A model generated the notes under the pieces. That model was not told the origin of the DNA. It searched no databases and saw only the letters and a program-made list of their open reading frames with translations. Shown piece by piece: positions 6,852-13,298 of a stretch of 17,705 bases of DNA. The first letter of the stretch is position 1. Every line of letters starts with the position of its first letter. The stretch is from assembly GCA_002345705.1 (NCBI GenBank), contig DDWO01000023.1, forward strand, positions 1 through 17,705. The letters run 5' to 3'. This DNA comes from Acholeplasmataceae bacterium UBA2284. GTDB taxonomy: Bacteria > Bacillota_I > Bacilli_A > Acholeplasmatales > Acholeplasmataceae. Position numbers and translations under genes: made by a program.

Positions 6852-7313
6852 ATGACTAGAAATTTAAAAATCGTAATCGCGCTTGTTGCAATTGCCTCAA
6901 TCTTAACAGCATGCACACTCAATAAAAACATAGAAGATTATAACAACTATAACAAAATCGTTCAGACAACAACTGATATCACATACGAAACATACGATGG
7001 TGGAGTTGAAGATAATAACGCAATGTTAAGATTTAAAGGATTTGAAGGAATCGATACACTGTTCGTGTTCTCTGGAGAAGAAACAGTAACCATCACAGTG
7101 TATGAAAATGTGGTTGAAGGAAAATTCAAGGTAGTTCTAGTAGATCCATATAACCAAGTGATTGAACTTCATCAAACTACAACACTCAGTTGTGTTGAAG
7201 GTCAATATAGATTAAAGCTTGTTGGTGAAGATGCTACAGGAACAATATCAGTTAGCGTTACTTCACATGTTAGTGTCTCATTCTATCCAGTATCAAAAAC
7301 AAATAATAATTAA
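6852..7313 (+). CDS. Small predicted lipoprotein of unknown function
   Basis: Encodes 153 residues that I do not recognise. The N-terminus is a lipoprotein signal peptide: MTRN, a hydrophobic stretch (about 7-18), and the lipobox LTAC with Cys21 as the lipidated residue. The mature protein would therefore sit on the outer face of the membrane. The mature part has a short Asn/Tyr-rich linker followed by about 100 residues of alternating hydrophobic and Thr/Val/Ser residues (LFVFSGEETVTITVYENV, ISVSVTSHVSVSFYPV), which looks like a beta sandwich. There are no metal, heme or flavin motifs. The start is chosen at 6852 because GAGGAGG (6837-6843) lies eight bases before it and the signal peptide begins there. 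An ATG 27 codons upstream (6771) is in frame but lacks a good ribosome site and would bury the signal sequence. It lies between the nqr operon and the hairpin array, under its own very strong promoter. Confidence 0.78.
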   Translation: MTRNLKIVIALVAIASILTACTLNKNIEDYNNYNKIVQTTTDITYETYDGGVEDNNAMLRFKGFEGIDTLFVFSGEETVTITVYENVVEGKFKVVLVDPYNQVIELHQTTTLSCVEGQYRLKLVGEDATGTISVSVTSHVSVSFYPVSKTNNN

Positions 7314-7374
7314 CATACGATTCAGTAGTACGGTTGAATGAATTGAAGATCATTAAAGAGGTTATTGAGTAAAT

Positions 7375-7413
7375 GGCACTAGAAAATCAAGAGAAATTGA
7401 TTAGGTTCTGGTG
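7375..7413 (+). repeat. Hairpin element copy 1
   Basis: The order is GGC, ACTAGAA, AATCAA, loop GAGAAA, TTGATT, bulge AGG, TTCTGGT, G. The outer pair is C-G. The lower stem ACTAGAA/TTCTGGT and upper stem AATCAA/TTGATT are fully paired (one U-G). Flanks 7367-7374 and 7414-7421 extend the stem with one mismatch. Confidence 0.85.
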
Positions 7414-7477
7414 ATTGATTCGATTTCAGAAAAAATGATTAGATTTAAAATGGTATGAAAATAGATAAAAGAATGAT

Positions 7478-7516
7478 GGTACTAGGAAGTTAAGGGAAAT
7501 TAACTAGGTCTTGGTA
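7478..7516 (+). repeat. Hairpin element copy 2
   Basis: The order is GGT, ACTAGGA, AGTTAA, loop GGGAAA, TTAACT, bulge AGG, TCTTGGT, A. The outer pair is T-A instead of C-G. The flanks GAATGAT (7471-7477) and ATGATTC (7517-7523) pair with a single G-G mismatch. Confidence 0.85.
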
Positions 7517-7565
7517 ATGATTCAAAAGTCTATAAAAAGTTAGTAAGGATTGAATGAAAAAAAAC

Positions 7566-7604
7566 GGCACTAGGAAGTTAAGAGAAATTAGCTAGGTCTT
7601 GGTG
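7566..7604 (+). repeat. Hairpin element copy 3
   Basis: Parts are as in copy 2, but with GGC at the start, G at the end (outer pair C-G), loop GAGAAA, and TTAGCT on the 3' side of the upper stem (one U-G). Flanking stems are AAAC/GTTT (7562-7565 with 7605-7608) and, below an internal loop, ATTGAA/TTCAAT (7549-7554 with 7615-7620). Confidence 0.85.
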
Positions 7605-7659
7605 GTTTAAAAAGTTCAATTGAGATGTTGATTTAAAATGTTAGCCTAAAAAGAATGAT

Positions 7660-7698
7660 GGTACTAGGAAGTTAAGAGAAATTAACTAGGTCTTGGTA
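7660..7698 (+). repeat. Hairpin element copy 4
   Basis: The order is GGT, ACTAGGA, AGTTAA, loop GAGAAA, TTAACT, bulge AGG, TCTTGGT, A. The outer pair is T-A. The flanking GAATGAT and ATGATTC pair as in copy 2. Confidence 0.85.
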
Positions 7699-7757
7699 AT
7701 GATTCTAAAAAAAGATTTAAGAATTAGTTGTAGAAGAAAGCATTCGAGTATTTTGAT

Positions 7758-7796
7758 GGTACTAGAAAATCATGGCAGAATGATTAGGTTCTGGTA
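7758..7796 (+). repeat. Hairpin element copy 5 (variant loop)
   Basis: The order is GGT, ACTAGAA, AATCAT, loop GGCAGA, ATGATT, bulge AGG, TTCTGGT, A. The loop-closing pair is T-A rather than A-T, changed on both sides. The flanks 7746-7757 and 7797-7809 form about 11 further pairs (GAGT, TTTT, GAT with ATC, AAAA, ACTC) with small bulges. Confidence 0.85.
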
Positions 7797-7844
7797 ATCT
7801 TAAAAACTCAACAAATGATCTTAAAATGCACGGTTTCGCTTTAT

Positions 7845-7883
7845 GGCACTAGGAAGTTAAGGGAAATTAACTAGGTCTTGGTG
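7845..7883 (+). repeat. Hairpin element copy 6 on a 12-bp outer stem
   Basis: The order is GGC, ACTAGGA, AGTTAA, loop GGGAAA, TTAACT, bulge AGG, TCTTGGT, G. It is flanked by TTAT/ATAA and then by a perfect 12-bp inverted repeat, 7825-7836 with 7894-7905 (core GCACGG/CCGTGC). Confidence 0.88.
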
Positions 7884-7976
7884 ATAATATAATAAACCGT
7901 GCATTGGAAAGATTAAAGTAAAAGATAAAAAAATATGAAATAGATTATAATGTTGATCTAAAAAGCTTGAGATTAT

Positions 7977-8014
7977 GGCACTGGAAGTCAAGAGAAATTG
8001 GCTAGGTCCTGGTG
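7977..8014 (+). repeat. Hairpin element copy 7 (38 nt, one-base deletion)
   Basis: The order is GGC, ACTGGA, AGTCAA, loop GAGAAA, TTGGCT, bulge AGG, TCCTGGT, G. One A is missing from the lower stem, leaving an unpaired U on the 3' side. G-U pairs seen elsewhere become G-C here, and U-A becomes C-G in the upper stem, so pairing is kept. The flanks pair weakly (7970-7976 with 8015-8021). Confidence 0.8.
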
Positions 8015-8050
8015 GTAACTTGAGAACTGTAGGAAACATTGACATAAATG

Positions 8051-8133
8051 AAAGATCGCTTTAAAACCAAAGGAACAATGGGAAATGTTGTTAGCCCTAA
8101 GGTAATTAAAGTTAAGCCTCCTTCGACATCTTT
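8051..8133 (+). ncRNA. Folded 3' module after the hairpin array
   Basis: A closing stem AAAGATCG (8051-8058) with CG, a two-base bulge, and ATCTTT (8124-8133) encloses small hairpins: CTTT/AAAG (8059-8062 with 8069-8072) and AACAA/TTGTT (8074-8078 with 8088-8092). The loop of the latter again shows GGGAAA. A pyrimidine run CCTCCTT (8117-8123) resembles the anti-Shine-Dalgarno end of 16S rRNA. There is one copy only, so the fold rests on complementarity alone. Confidence 0.4.
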
Positions 8134-8142
8134 GATTCAAAT

Positions 8143-8168
8143 AAAAAAACCATTCATTTGGTTTTTTT
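8143..8168 (+). terminator. Intrinsic terminator of the lipoprotein/hairpin-array transcript
   Basis: A 10-bp stem (8143-8152 with 8159-8168, ACCA/TGGT at the tip) with a six-base loop and A-run/T-run arms. It gives a 3' end for the structured transcript in the + direction. The symmetric A/T arms could also act on the opposite strand. Confidence 0.85.
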
Positions 8169-8187
8169 ATTGCTTATAAAGATGATT

Positions 8188-8201
8188 CATTCAAATGAAT
8201 G
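8188..8201. promoter_or_regulatory. Inverted repeat, possible operator upstream of tnaA
   Basis: CATTCA, two bases, TGAATG: perfect 6-bp arms about 150 bp before the tnaA start and upstream of the cre box. It has the size of a helix-turn-helix repressor or activator site, but no regulator gene is in the window. Apart from this palindrome, the cre box and the promoter, I see nothing in 8169-8340. Confidence 0.3.
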
Positions 8202-8280
8202 CAAATATGGCAAAAAAAGAGCTAAAAAACACAAGTTTTCATCTCATTTTCATCATTATATGTAAAAAAAAGTAAAATAT

Positions 8281-8294
8281 TAAAAGCGCTTTCA
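8281..8294 (+). promoter_or_regulatory. cre box (CcpA-type catabolite control site) upstream of tnaA
   Basis: TAAAAGCGCTTTCA matches 13 of 14 positions of the CcpA consensus TGWAARCGYTWNCW; only the second base differs. It is centred about 50 bp upstream of the predicted transcription start, just before the -35 region. Carbon-catabolite control of amino-acid fermentation genes, including hut, is known in Bacillus. Whether CcpA represses or activates here cannot be told from the sequence. Confidence 0.75.
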
Positions 8295-8301
8295 TTTAGG
8301 G

Positions 8302-8330
8302 TTTATTTTTTTCAATCTATTATGTATAAT
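8302..8330 (+). promoter_or_regulatory. Promoter of the tnaA-buk-ptb-hut operon
   Basis: A perfect TATAAT at 8325-8330 with only a poor -35 (TTTATT at 8302-8307, 17-bp spacer). The weak -35 next to a cre box and an upstream palindrome suggests a regulated promoter. The start would be near 8337, with a short leader before tnaA. Confidence 0.7.
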
Positions 8331-8359
8331 AGAGGTAACAGACTATAAGGAGACGTTTC

Positions 8360-9742
8360 ATGAAAAGAAAATATGTAGCAGAGCCTTACCGTATTAAAAT
8401 GATTGAACCAATTCGTGTCACAACGAAAACAGAGCGCATCAAACTCTTAAAAAATGCTGGGTATAACCCTTTTTCTTTGAGAAGTGAGGATGTTTATATT
8501 GATTTGCTGACGGATTCAGGTACTGGTGCGATGAGCCAAGACCAATGGGCAGCGATGATGACAGGCGATGAAGCATACGCTGGCAGCAAAAGCTTCTATC
8601 GACTAGAGGGTGTTGTAAAAAACATTACAGGCTATAAGTATTTCATACCAGTGCATCAAGGACGAGGAGCAGAAAAGGTCTTTTTACCACAACTGGTTAC
8701 ACATCAAGGCATGTATTATATTTCAAATCTTCATTTTGACACAACCAGAGCTCACGTTGAACTTGCTGGAGCTAGAGCAATTGATTGTGTAGTTGAGGAT
8801 TGCTACGATATTGATCATTATCACGCGTTCAAGGGAAATTTTTGCATTGAAAAGCTTGAGAAAGCTATCGCTGAAAAGGGTAAGGAAAATATTGCTGGGA
8901 TCATTATGACGATTACCAATAATTCAGCAGGTGGTCAACCAGTAAGCATGGAGAACATGCGTAAGGTTAGCGATATAGCTAAGAAAAATGGTATTATGAC
9001 CATAATAGATGGTGCTAGATATGCTGAAAATGCATTCTTTGTTAAAGAAAGAGAAGAAGGCTATCAGGATAAAGACATTATTGATATCGCTAGAGAAACA
9101 TTCAGCTATGCTGATGCATTTTTAATGAGTGCTAAAAAAGATGGCTTAGTCAATATGGGTGGAATCATTGCTATTAAGGATAATGAACACATTTATAATC
9201 AGTGCAGAACTTTCGTTGTACCCTATGAAGGTTTTCCAACATATGGTGGAATGAATGGTAGAGATATGGATGCGTTAGCTGTTGGTTTAATGGAAGCGCT
9301 AGACGAAAACTATTTAAGACATCGAATTGATCAGGTGAGATTTTTAGGTGATAAGCTTAGAGATGCTGGTGTACCAATACAGCACCCTGTCGGTGGCCAT
9401 GCTGTTTTTGTTGACTGCAAGGCATTCGCTCCACACATTCCATATGATCAATTTCCAGCATTAGCAGTAACCAATGCAATTTATATTGAAGCAGGCGTTA
9501 GAGCAGTGGAAATAGGTTCACTACTTTTAGGTAGAGATCCAGACACAAAGAAAAATATAGAGAGTAGAATGGAATTGATGAGATTAACTATTCCAAGAAG
9601 ACTTTATACATATGATCATTTAGATGTTGTTGCTGAAGCGGTGATACATGTCTATGAACATCGTCATGAGCTCAAGGGCTATGAATTTCAATATGAATCA
9701 CCAATATTAAGACACTTTACATCGACATTTAAACCGTTATAA
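8360..9742 (+). CDS. tnaA: Tryptophanase (tryptophan indole-lyase)
   Basis: PLP enzyme that splits L-tryptophan into indole, pyruvate and ammonia. At 460 residues it has the length of the beta-eliminating lyase family. YADAFLMSAKKDGLVNMGG (250-268) is the PLP signature, with Lys260 as the Schiff-base lysine; HQGRGAE (99-105), NNSAGGQPVS (187-196) and DGARYAEN (217-224) are also present. The relative tyrosine phenol-lyase shares these, so I checked the distinguishing sites. Asp127 in FDTTRAH (Thr in tyrosine phenol-lyase), Ile385 in RAVEIG (where that enzyme has the substrate-binding Arg) and His452 in LRHFT (Phe there) are all of the tryptophanase type. AAGGAG is correctly spaced before the ATG. 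It is the first gene of the operon, behind a cre box, and buk follows after 18 bases. No leader peptide with tryptophan codons like the E. coli tnaC is seen. Confidence 0.93.
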   Translation: MKRKYVAEPYRIKMIEPIRVTTKTERIKLLKNAGYNPFSLRSEDVYIDLLTDSGTGAMSQDQWAAMMTGDEAYAGSKSFYRLEGVVKNITGYKYFIPVHQGRGAEKVFLPQLVTHQGMYYISNLHFDTTRAHVELAGARAIDCVVEDCYDIDHYHAFKGNFCIEKLEKAIAEKGKENIAGIIMTITNNSAGGQPVSMENMRKVSDIAKKNGIMTIIDGARYAENAFFVKEREEGYQDKDIIDIARETFSYADAFLMSAKKDGLVNMGGIIAIKDNEHIYNQCRTFVVPYEGFPTYGGMNGRDMDALAVGLMEALDENYLRHRIDQVRFLGDKLRDAGVPIQHPVGGHAVFVDCKAFAPHIPYDQFPALAVTNAIYIEAGVRAVEIGSLLLGRDPDTKKNIESRMELMRLTIPRRLYTYDHLDVVAEAVIHVYEHRHELKGYEFQYESPILRHFTSTFKPL

Positions 9743-9760
9743 AAATTGAAGGAGGACTTT

Positions 9761-10831
9761 ATGTCATATAAAATATTAGCAATTAATCCAGGCTCAACAT
9801 CAACTAAGCTTGCAATCTATGAAGATGAGAAATGTATATTTAAGGCAAGTGTAAAGCATGATTCTGATGAGATTTTGAAGTTTGATCGAATCATTGATCA
9901 ATATAATTTCAGAATGAAAGCCATTATGGATGAATTAGAAAAGGATAAAATCGATCTTTCTATGCTTGATGCAGTTGTTGGAAGAGGTGGAATGTTAAAG
10001 CCTATTCCTGGTGGAACATATCAAGTAAATGAAGAAATGCTTGACTATATAAAAAAAGCTCCAAGAGGAGAGCATGCCTCCAATCTAGGATGTATGTTAG
10101 CGAAATCAATTGCTGATCAGTACAATCTACCAAGCTTTATCGTCGATCCAGTCGCTGTTGATGAGATGGAAGATATTGCTAGATTTACTGGAATGCCTGA
10201 ATTAAAAAGAGATAGTCTATTTCACGCATTAAACCAAAAGGCAGTTGCACTCAAAGCAGCTAAAGATTTAAAAAAACCATATCATGAATTAAACTTAATT
10301 ATTGCTCATCTTGGCGGTGGAATTAGTGTTGGCGTTCATCACAATGGTAGAGTTATTGATGTGAACAATGCACTAGATGGTGATGGTCCAATGTCACCTG
10401 AGCGCAGTGGATCAGTGCCTATGGGACCACTTTATAAAATGGTCTTTTCAGGTAAATACACATTAAAGGAAATTCAAAGAAAAAATTATGGACAAGGCGG
10501 CTTAGTTGCTTATTTAGGAACGAATGATGGTCAAATAATCCAAAATAGAATTAAGCAAGGTGACCAGCAGGCAAAGTTTATTTATGATGTCATGTGCTAT
10601 CAAATTGCTAAGGAAATCGGCAGTGGTGCTACTGTATTAAAGGGAAAAGTGGACGCAATCATCTTGACAGGTGGGCTAGCCTATAATTCCTATTTGGTGG
10701 ATTACATTAAAGAAAGAGTTGAATTCATCGGACCATTAATGGTTTATCCAGGTGAAGATGAAATGGAAGCCTTAGCCTTAGGTGGTCTTCGTGTACTTAA
10801 GGGCGAAGAAGTAGCAAAAGAATATAAGTAG
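9761..10831 (+). CDS. buk: Butyrate kinase
   Basis: Converts butyryl phosphate and ADP to butyrate and ATP, the last step of butyrate fermentation, in the cytosol. The 356-residue protein belongs to the ASKHA acetate/butyrate kinase family and has the usual length. Visible signatures are ILAINPGSTSTK (5-16, phosphate-binding), GRGGMLKPIPGGTY, typical of butyrate kinases, VDPVAVDEMEDIARFTGMP, and the LIIAHLGGGISVGVHHNGRVIDVNNALDGDGPMSPERSG block with the catalytic-domain glycines and Arg. The start is set at the ATG preceded by GGAGG (9751-9755); a TTG at 9746 is in frame but lies upstream of that ribosome site. It stands between tnaA and ptb with very short gaps. A branched-chain or other short acyl phosphate could be an alternative substrate, which sequence alone cannot exclude. 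Confidence 0.93.
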   Translation: MSYKILAINPGSTSTKLAIYEDEKCIFKASVKHDSDEILKFDRIIDQYNFRMKAIMDELEKDKIDLSMLDAVVGRGGMLKPIPGGTYQVNEEMLDYIKKAPRGEHASNLGCMLAKSIADQYNLPSFIVDPVAVDEMEDIARFTGMPELKRDSLFHALNQKAVALKAAKDLKKPYHELNLIIAHLGGGISVGVHHNGRVIDVNNALDGDGPMSPERSGSVPMGPLYKMVFSGKYTLKEIQRKNYGQGGLVAYLGTNDGQIIQNRIKQGDQQAKFIYDVMCYQIAKEIGSGATVLKGKVDAIILTGGLAYNSYLVDYIKERVEFIGPLMVYPGEDEMEALALGGLRVLKGEEVAKEYK

Positions 10832-10842
10832 AGGTGAATCTT

Positions 10843-11748
10843 ATGATTAGAACTATGAATGATATTGTGAAACGCGCACAGCTCTTGAAACCAAAAGTTA
10901 TTGTGGTCGCTGCAGCAGCAGATGCTCATGTTTTAGAGGCTGTTCATATGGCAAAGGAAGCTCATATCGTCACTCCAATTCTTGTTGGAGATAAAAAAGA
11001 AATTGAAAAAATATTAAGAGACCTTAAAATCGTTGCATCAGATTATCAGATTATCGATCAAATAGATTCTGTTAAAGCTTGTGAGGAATCAGTCAAACTA
11101 ATTAGTTCTGGTAAGGGTGATATTTTAATGAAGGGTTTTGTCGACACTTCAGTTATTTTAAGAGCTGCATTAGATCGTGATTATGGCTTAAGAACGCCAA
11201 ATAGATTATCTCATGTCAGCATTATGGAAATTCCTAATTACCATAAGATTATTATGATGAGTGATGGTGCAATGAATATTGATCCAGATGTGGATATTAA
11301 ACAAGAAATCATTGAAAATGGTGTTCAGATTTTACATGCAATAGGAATTAAGCATCCAAAGGTAGGATGTCTTGCAGCTGTTGAAAAGGTAAATCCTAAG
11401 ATGCAAGCGACCTTAGATGCACAGGAATTAATCCAACGAAATCAAAATGATCGTATAAAAGGATGTACTATCGGTGGACCATTTGGAATGGACAACGCTA
11501 TTAATAAAGAAGCAGCACTTCATAAGGGTATAACAGATCCAATGGCAGGTGATGTTGATTTTCTATTAATGCCTCAAATTGAATCGGGTAATATCTTTTA
11601 TAAGAGCATGATGTTTCTAGCAAATGCAAAAAGTGCTTCTGTTATCGCAGGAGCAAAAAAGCCAATTGTTTTAACATCTCGCGCAGACACAACTGAAAGT
11701 AAATTCTATTCCATAGCTTTAGCAGCTTTAGTTGCTGAAGCTTTGTAA
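10843..11748 (+). CDS. ptb: Phosphate butyryltransferase
   Basis: Exchanges CoA of butyryl-CoA for phosphate, giving butyryl phosphate for Buk. The 301-residue protein matches the phosphate acetyl/butyryltransferase family at its usual length. The N-terminal half has VIVVAAAADAHVLEAVHMAKE and LVGDKKEIEKI; the middle has GDILMKGFVDTSVILRAALDRDYGLRT; the C-terminal half has GCTIGGPFGMDNAINKEAA, GDVDFLLMPQIESGNIFYK and the closing segment FYSIALAALVA. The gene is placed from the ATG with AGAGGTGA just before it; a GTG at 10834 falls within that ribosome site. It follows buk directly, and 29 bases separate it from hutH without a terminator or promoter. The order buk then ptb is the reverse of the ptb-buk arrangement common in clostridia. 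No butyryl-CoA synthesis genes are in view. Confidence 0.93.
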   Translation: MIRTMNDIVKRAQLLKPKVIVVAAAADAHVLEAVHMAKEAHIVTPILVGDKKEIEKILRDLKIVASDYQIIDQIDSVKACEESVKLISSGKGDILMKGFVDTSVILRAALDRDYGLRTPNRLSHVSIMEIPNYHKIIMMSDGAMNIDPDVDIKQEIIENGVQILHAIGIKHPKVGCLAAVEKVNPKMQATLDAQELIQRNQNDRIKGCTIGGPFGMDNAINKEAALHKGITDPMAGDVDFLLMPQIESGNIFYKSMMFLANAKSASVIAGAKKPIVLTSRADTTESKFYSIALAALVAEAL

Positions 11749-11777
11749 CTTTATAAACATATTGCAAGGAGAAAAAC

Positions 11778-13298
11778 ATGATCATACTGAATGGGAATCA
11801 ATTAACTCTAGATTTATTAATGAAAATAGCAAGAGATCATGAAAAGATTGAAATTGATTTAGAAAGTCAAAAGCTGGTTGAAAAAGCTAGTCTTTTTGTC
11901 AAAGATATTGCGATGCATGATGAACCAGTTTATGGAATTAATACCGGATTTGGTCATCTAGCTAATGTTAGAATTGATAAAAAACAACTATCCCTTCTAC
12001 AATCAAATCTTTTAATGAGTCATGCTTGTGGAGTTGGTGACCCACTACCTATAGAAACAGTAAGAGCGATGATGGCATTAAGAATCAATGCACTCATCAA
12101 GGGATATAGTGGAATTCGACTTGAAACAATCCTTAAGATGGTTGAATATTTAAATTTGAATATAATTCCTGTCGTCTATGAAAAGGGATCTTTAGGTGCA
12201 AGTGGAGATTTAGCTTTACTTTCTCATATGAGTCTACCTTTGATAGGACTTGGAGAAGTCTTCTATTTAGGAGAAAAGTTAGAAACCAAAGAAGCATTAA
12301 AAAGAGCAGGTATCCAGTCTCTTCCACATTTATATGCAAAGGAAGGTTTATCCTTGATCAACGGAACTCAAGCAATGAGTGCCATTGGTGGAATTGTATT
12401 ATATGATGCTTTAAGACTTCTAAAAATAGCGAATCTTTCTTTATCACTATCCATGGAAGCACTAGAAGGCATTACAGATGCATATCATCCAATGATTCAC
12501 CAGCTTAGAAATCAAGATGGACAAATGATTGTAGCAAAAGAAGTCTTAAACTTATTAAAAGATAGTAAGCATGTGACCAAGCAAAATGAGAAGAGAGTTC
12601 AAGATGCGTATAGCATTCGCTGTGCACCTCAGGTTCATGGAGCATCTCTTGATGCCTTTTTGCATATCTTAAATATCCTAGAAAAAGAAATGAATGCAGT
12701 GACGGATAATCCAATTATCTTAATGGACGAAAATAAAGCAATTAGTGCAGGAAATTTCCACGGACAACCGCTCGCTTTATCCTTTGATTATATGGGGATA
12801 GCTTTAGCAGAGCTTGCAAATATTAGTGAGAGAAGAATTGAAAGAATGGTGAATCCTCACCTATCCAATGGTCTTCCACCATTTTTGGCAAAATACTCGG
12901 GACTTAATTCAGGGTTTATGATCGTACAATATACAGCAGCATCGCTTGTATCAGAAAATAAAGTATTAGCACATCCTGCATCCGTTGATTCAATCCCTTC
13001 ATCAGCAAATCAAGAAGACCATGTATCGATGGGTTCTATTTCTGCTAGAAAAGCGAAAACAATATTTGATCATACGAGAAAAGTTGTAGCAATGGAGTTA
13101 TTAACTGCATGCCAAGCTATTGATTTTAGAGAGAAAAAAGAGCTTGGTGAAAAGACTAGAAAAGCCTATGAATACATTAGAAAAAACATTCCATTTATTG
13201 AGCATGATGAAGTGATGTTTCCATACCTACATAAGATAGAAGAAATCATATCAAGTGAAGCATTCTATCAAATGATTTTTGAAGGGGAGGATAAGTAG
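11778..13298 (+). CDS. hutH: Histidine ammonia-lyase
   Basis: Removes ammonia from L-histidine to give trans-urocanate, the first step of histidine breakdown. It has 506 residues, as expected. Ala141-Ser142-Gly143 within GSLGASGDLALLSH form the self-made MIO cofactor. Tyr52 in VYGINTGFG is the catalytic tyrosine region. The later blocks NGTQAMSAIGG, AVTDNPIIL, GNFHGQPLALSFDY and SIPSSANQEDHVSMG are all family signatures. It has a GGAG ribosome site shortly before the ATG and no promoter of its own. The TAG stop shares its G with the GTG start of hutU, so expression is coupled. It is the first gene of a hut block in the order H-U-ftcD-I-fchA. Confidence 0.97.
   Translation: MIILNGNQLTLDLLMKIARDHEKIEIDLESQKLVEKASLFVKDIAMHDEPVYGINTGFGHLANVRIDKKQLSLLQSNLLMSHACGVGDPLPIETVRAMMALRINALIKGYSGIRLETILKMVEYLNLNIIPVVYEKGSLGASGDLALLSHMSLPLIGLGEVFYLGEKLETKEALKRAGIQSLPHLYAKEGLSLINGTQAMSAIGGIVLYDALRLLKIANLSLSLSMEALEGITDAYHPMIHQLRNQDGQMIVAKEVLNLLKDSKHVTKQNEKRVQDAYSIRCAPQVHGASLDAFLHILNILEKEMNAVTDNPIILMDENKAISAGNFHGQPLALSFDYMGIALAELANISERRIERMVNPHLSNGLPPFLAKYSGLNSGFMIVQYTAASLVSENKVLAHPASVDSIPSSANQEDHVSMGSISARKAKTIFDHTRKVVAMELLTACQAIDFREKKELGEKTRKAYEYIRKNIPFIEHDEVMFPYLHKIEEIISSEAFYQMIFEGEDK

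Larger units (their letters stand above)
7314..8168 (+). ncRNA. Candidate large repetitive structured RNA or structured 3' UTR
   Basis: This stretch of about 850 nt after the lipoprotein stop contains no convincing reading frame. Instead it holds seven copies of a 39-nt hairpin element (7375-8014), each standing on additional pairing in its flanks, then a compact 3' fold (8051-8133) and an intrinsic terminator (8143-8168). The strand is inferred from the direction of the upstream promoter, the downstream terminator, and G-U pairs that are valid only in the + strand RNA. No separate promoter is evident inside, so it may be the 3' part of the lipoprotein mRNA, possibly released by processing. 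I do not recognise it as a named RNA class. Alternatives are a DNA-level repeat array or a sponge for an RNA-binding protein. Confidence 0.7.

Noticed and set aside
7375..8014. The repeat array as a CRISPR array
   Set aside because: Distances between copies vary from 49 to 93 bases, the copies differ from each other with paired changes, and no cas genes are present. CRISPR repeats are nearly identical with even spacers.
7375..8014. The repeats as integron attC sites
   Set aside because: They are imperfect palindromes with unpaired bases, but lack the attC core motifs at their ends, have no gene cassettes between them, and no integrase gene is in the window.
7857..8045. A 62-codon reading frame on the - strand
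   Set aside because: It crosses repeat copies 6 and 7, has no ribosome site, and its composition follows the hairpin sequence. It is a chance frame.
8098..8140. A tRNA- or tmRNA-like end suggested by a T-arm-like TTTGATTCAAA
   Set aside because: No acceptor stem, anticodon arm or CCA end can be fitted around it.
8360..9742. The PLP lyase as tyrosine phenol-lyase
   Set aside because: Asp127, Ile385 and His452 are tryptophanase-type at the positions where tyrosine phenol-lyase has Thr, Arg and Phe.
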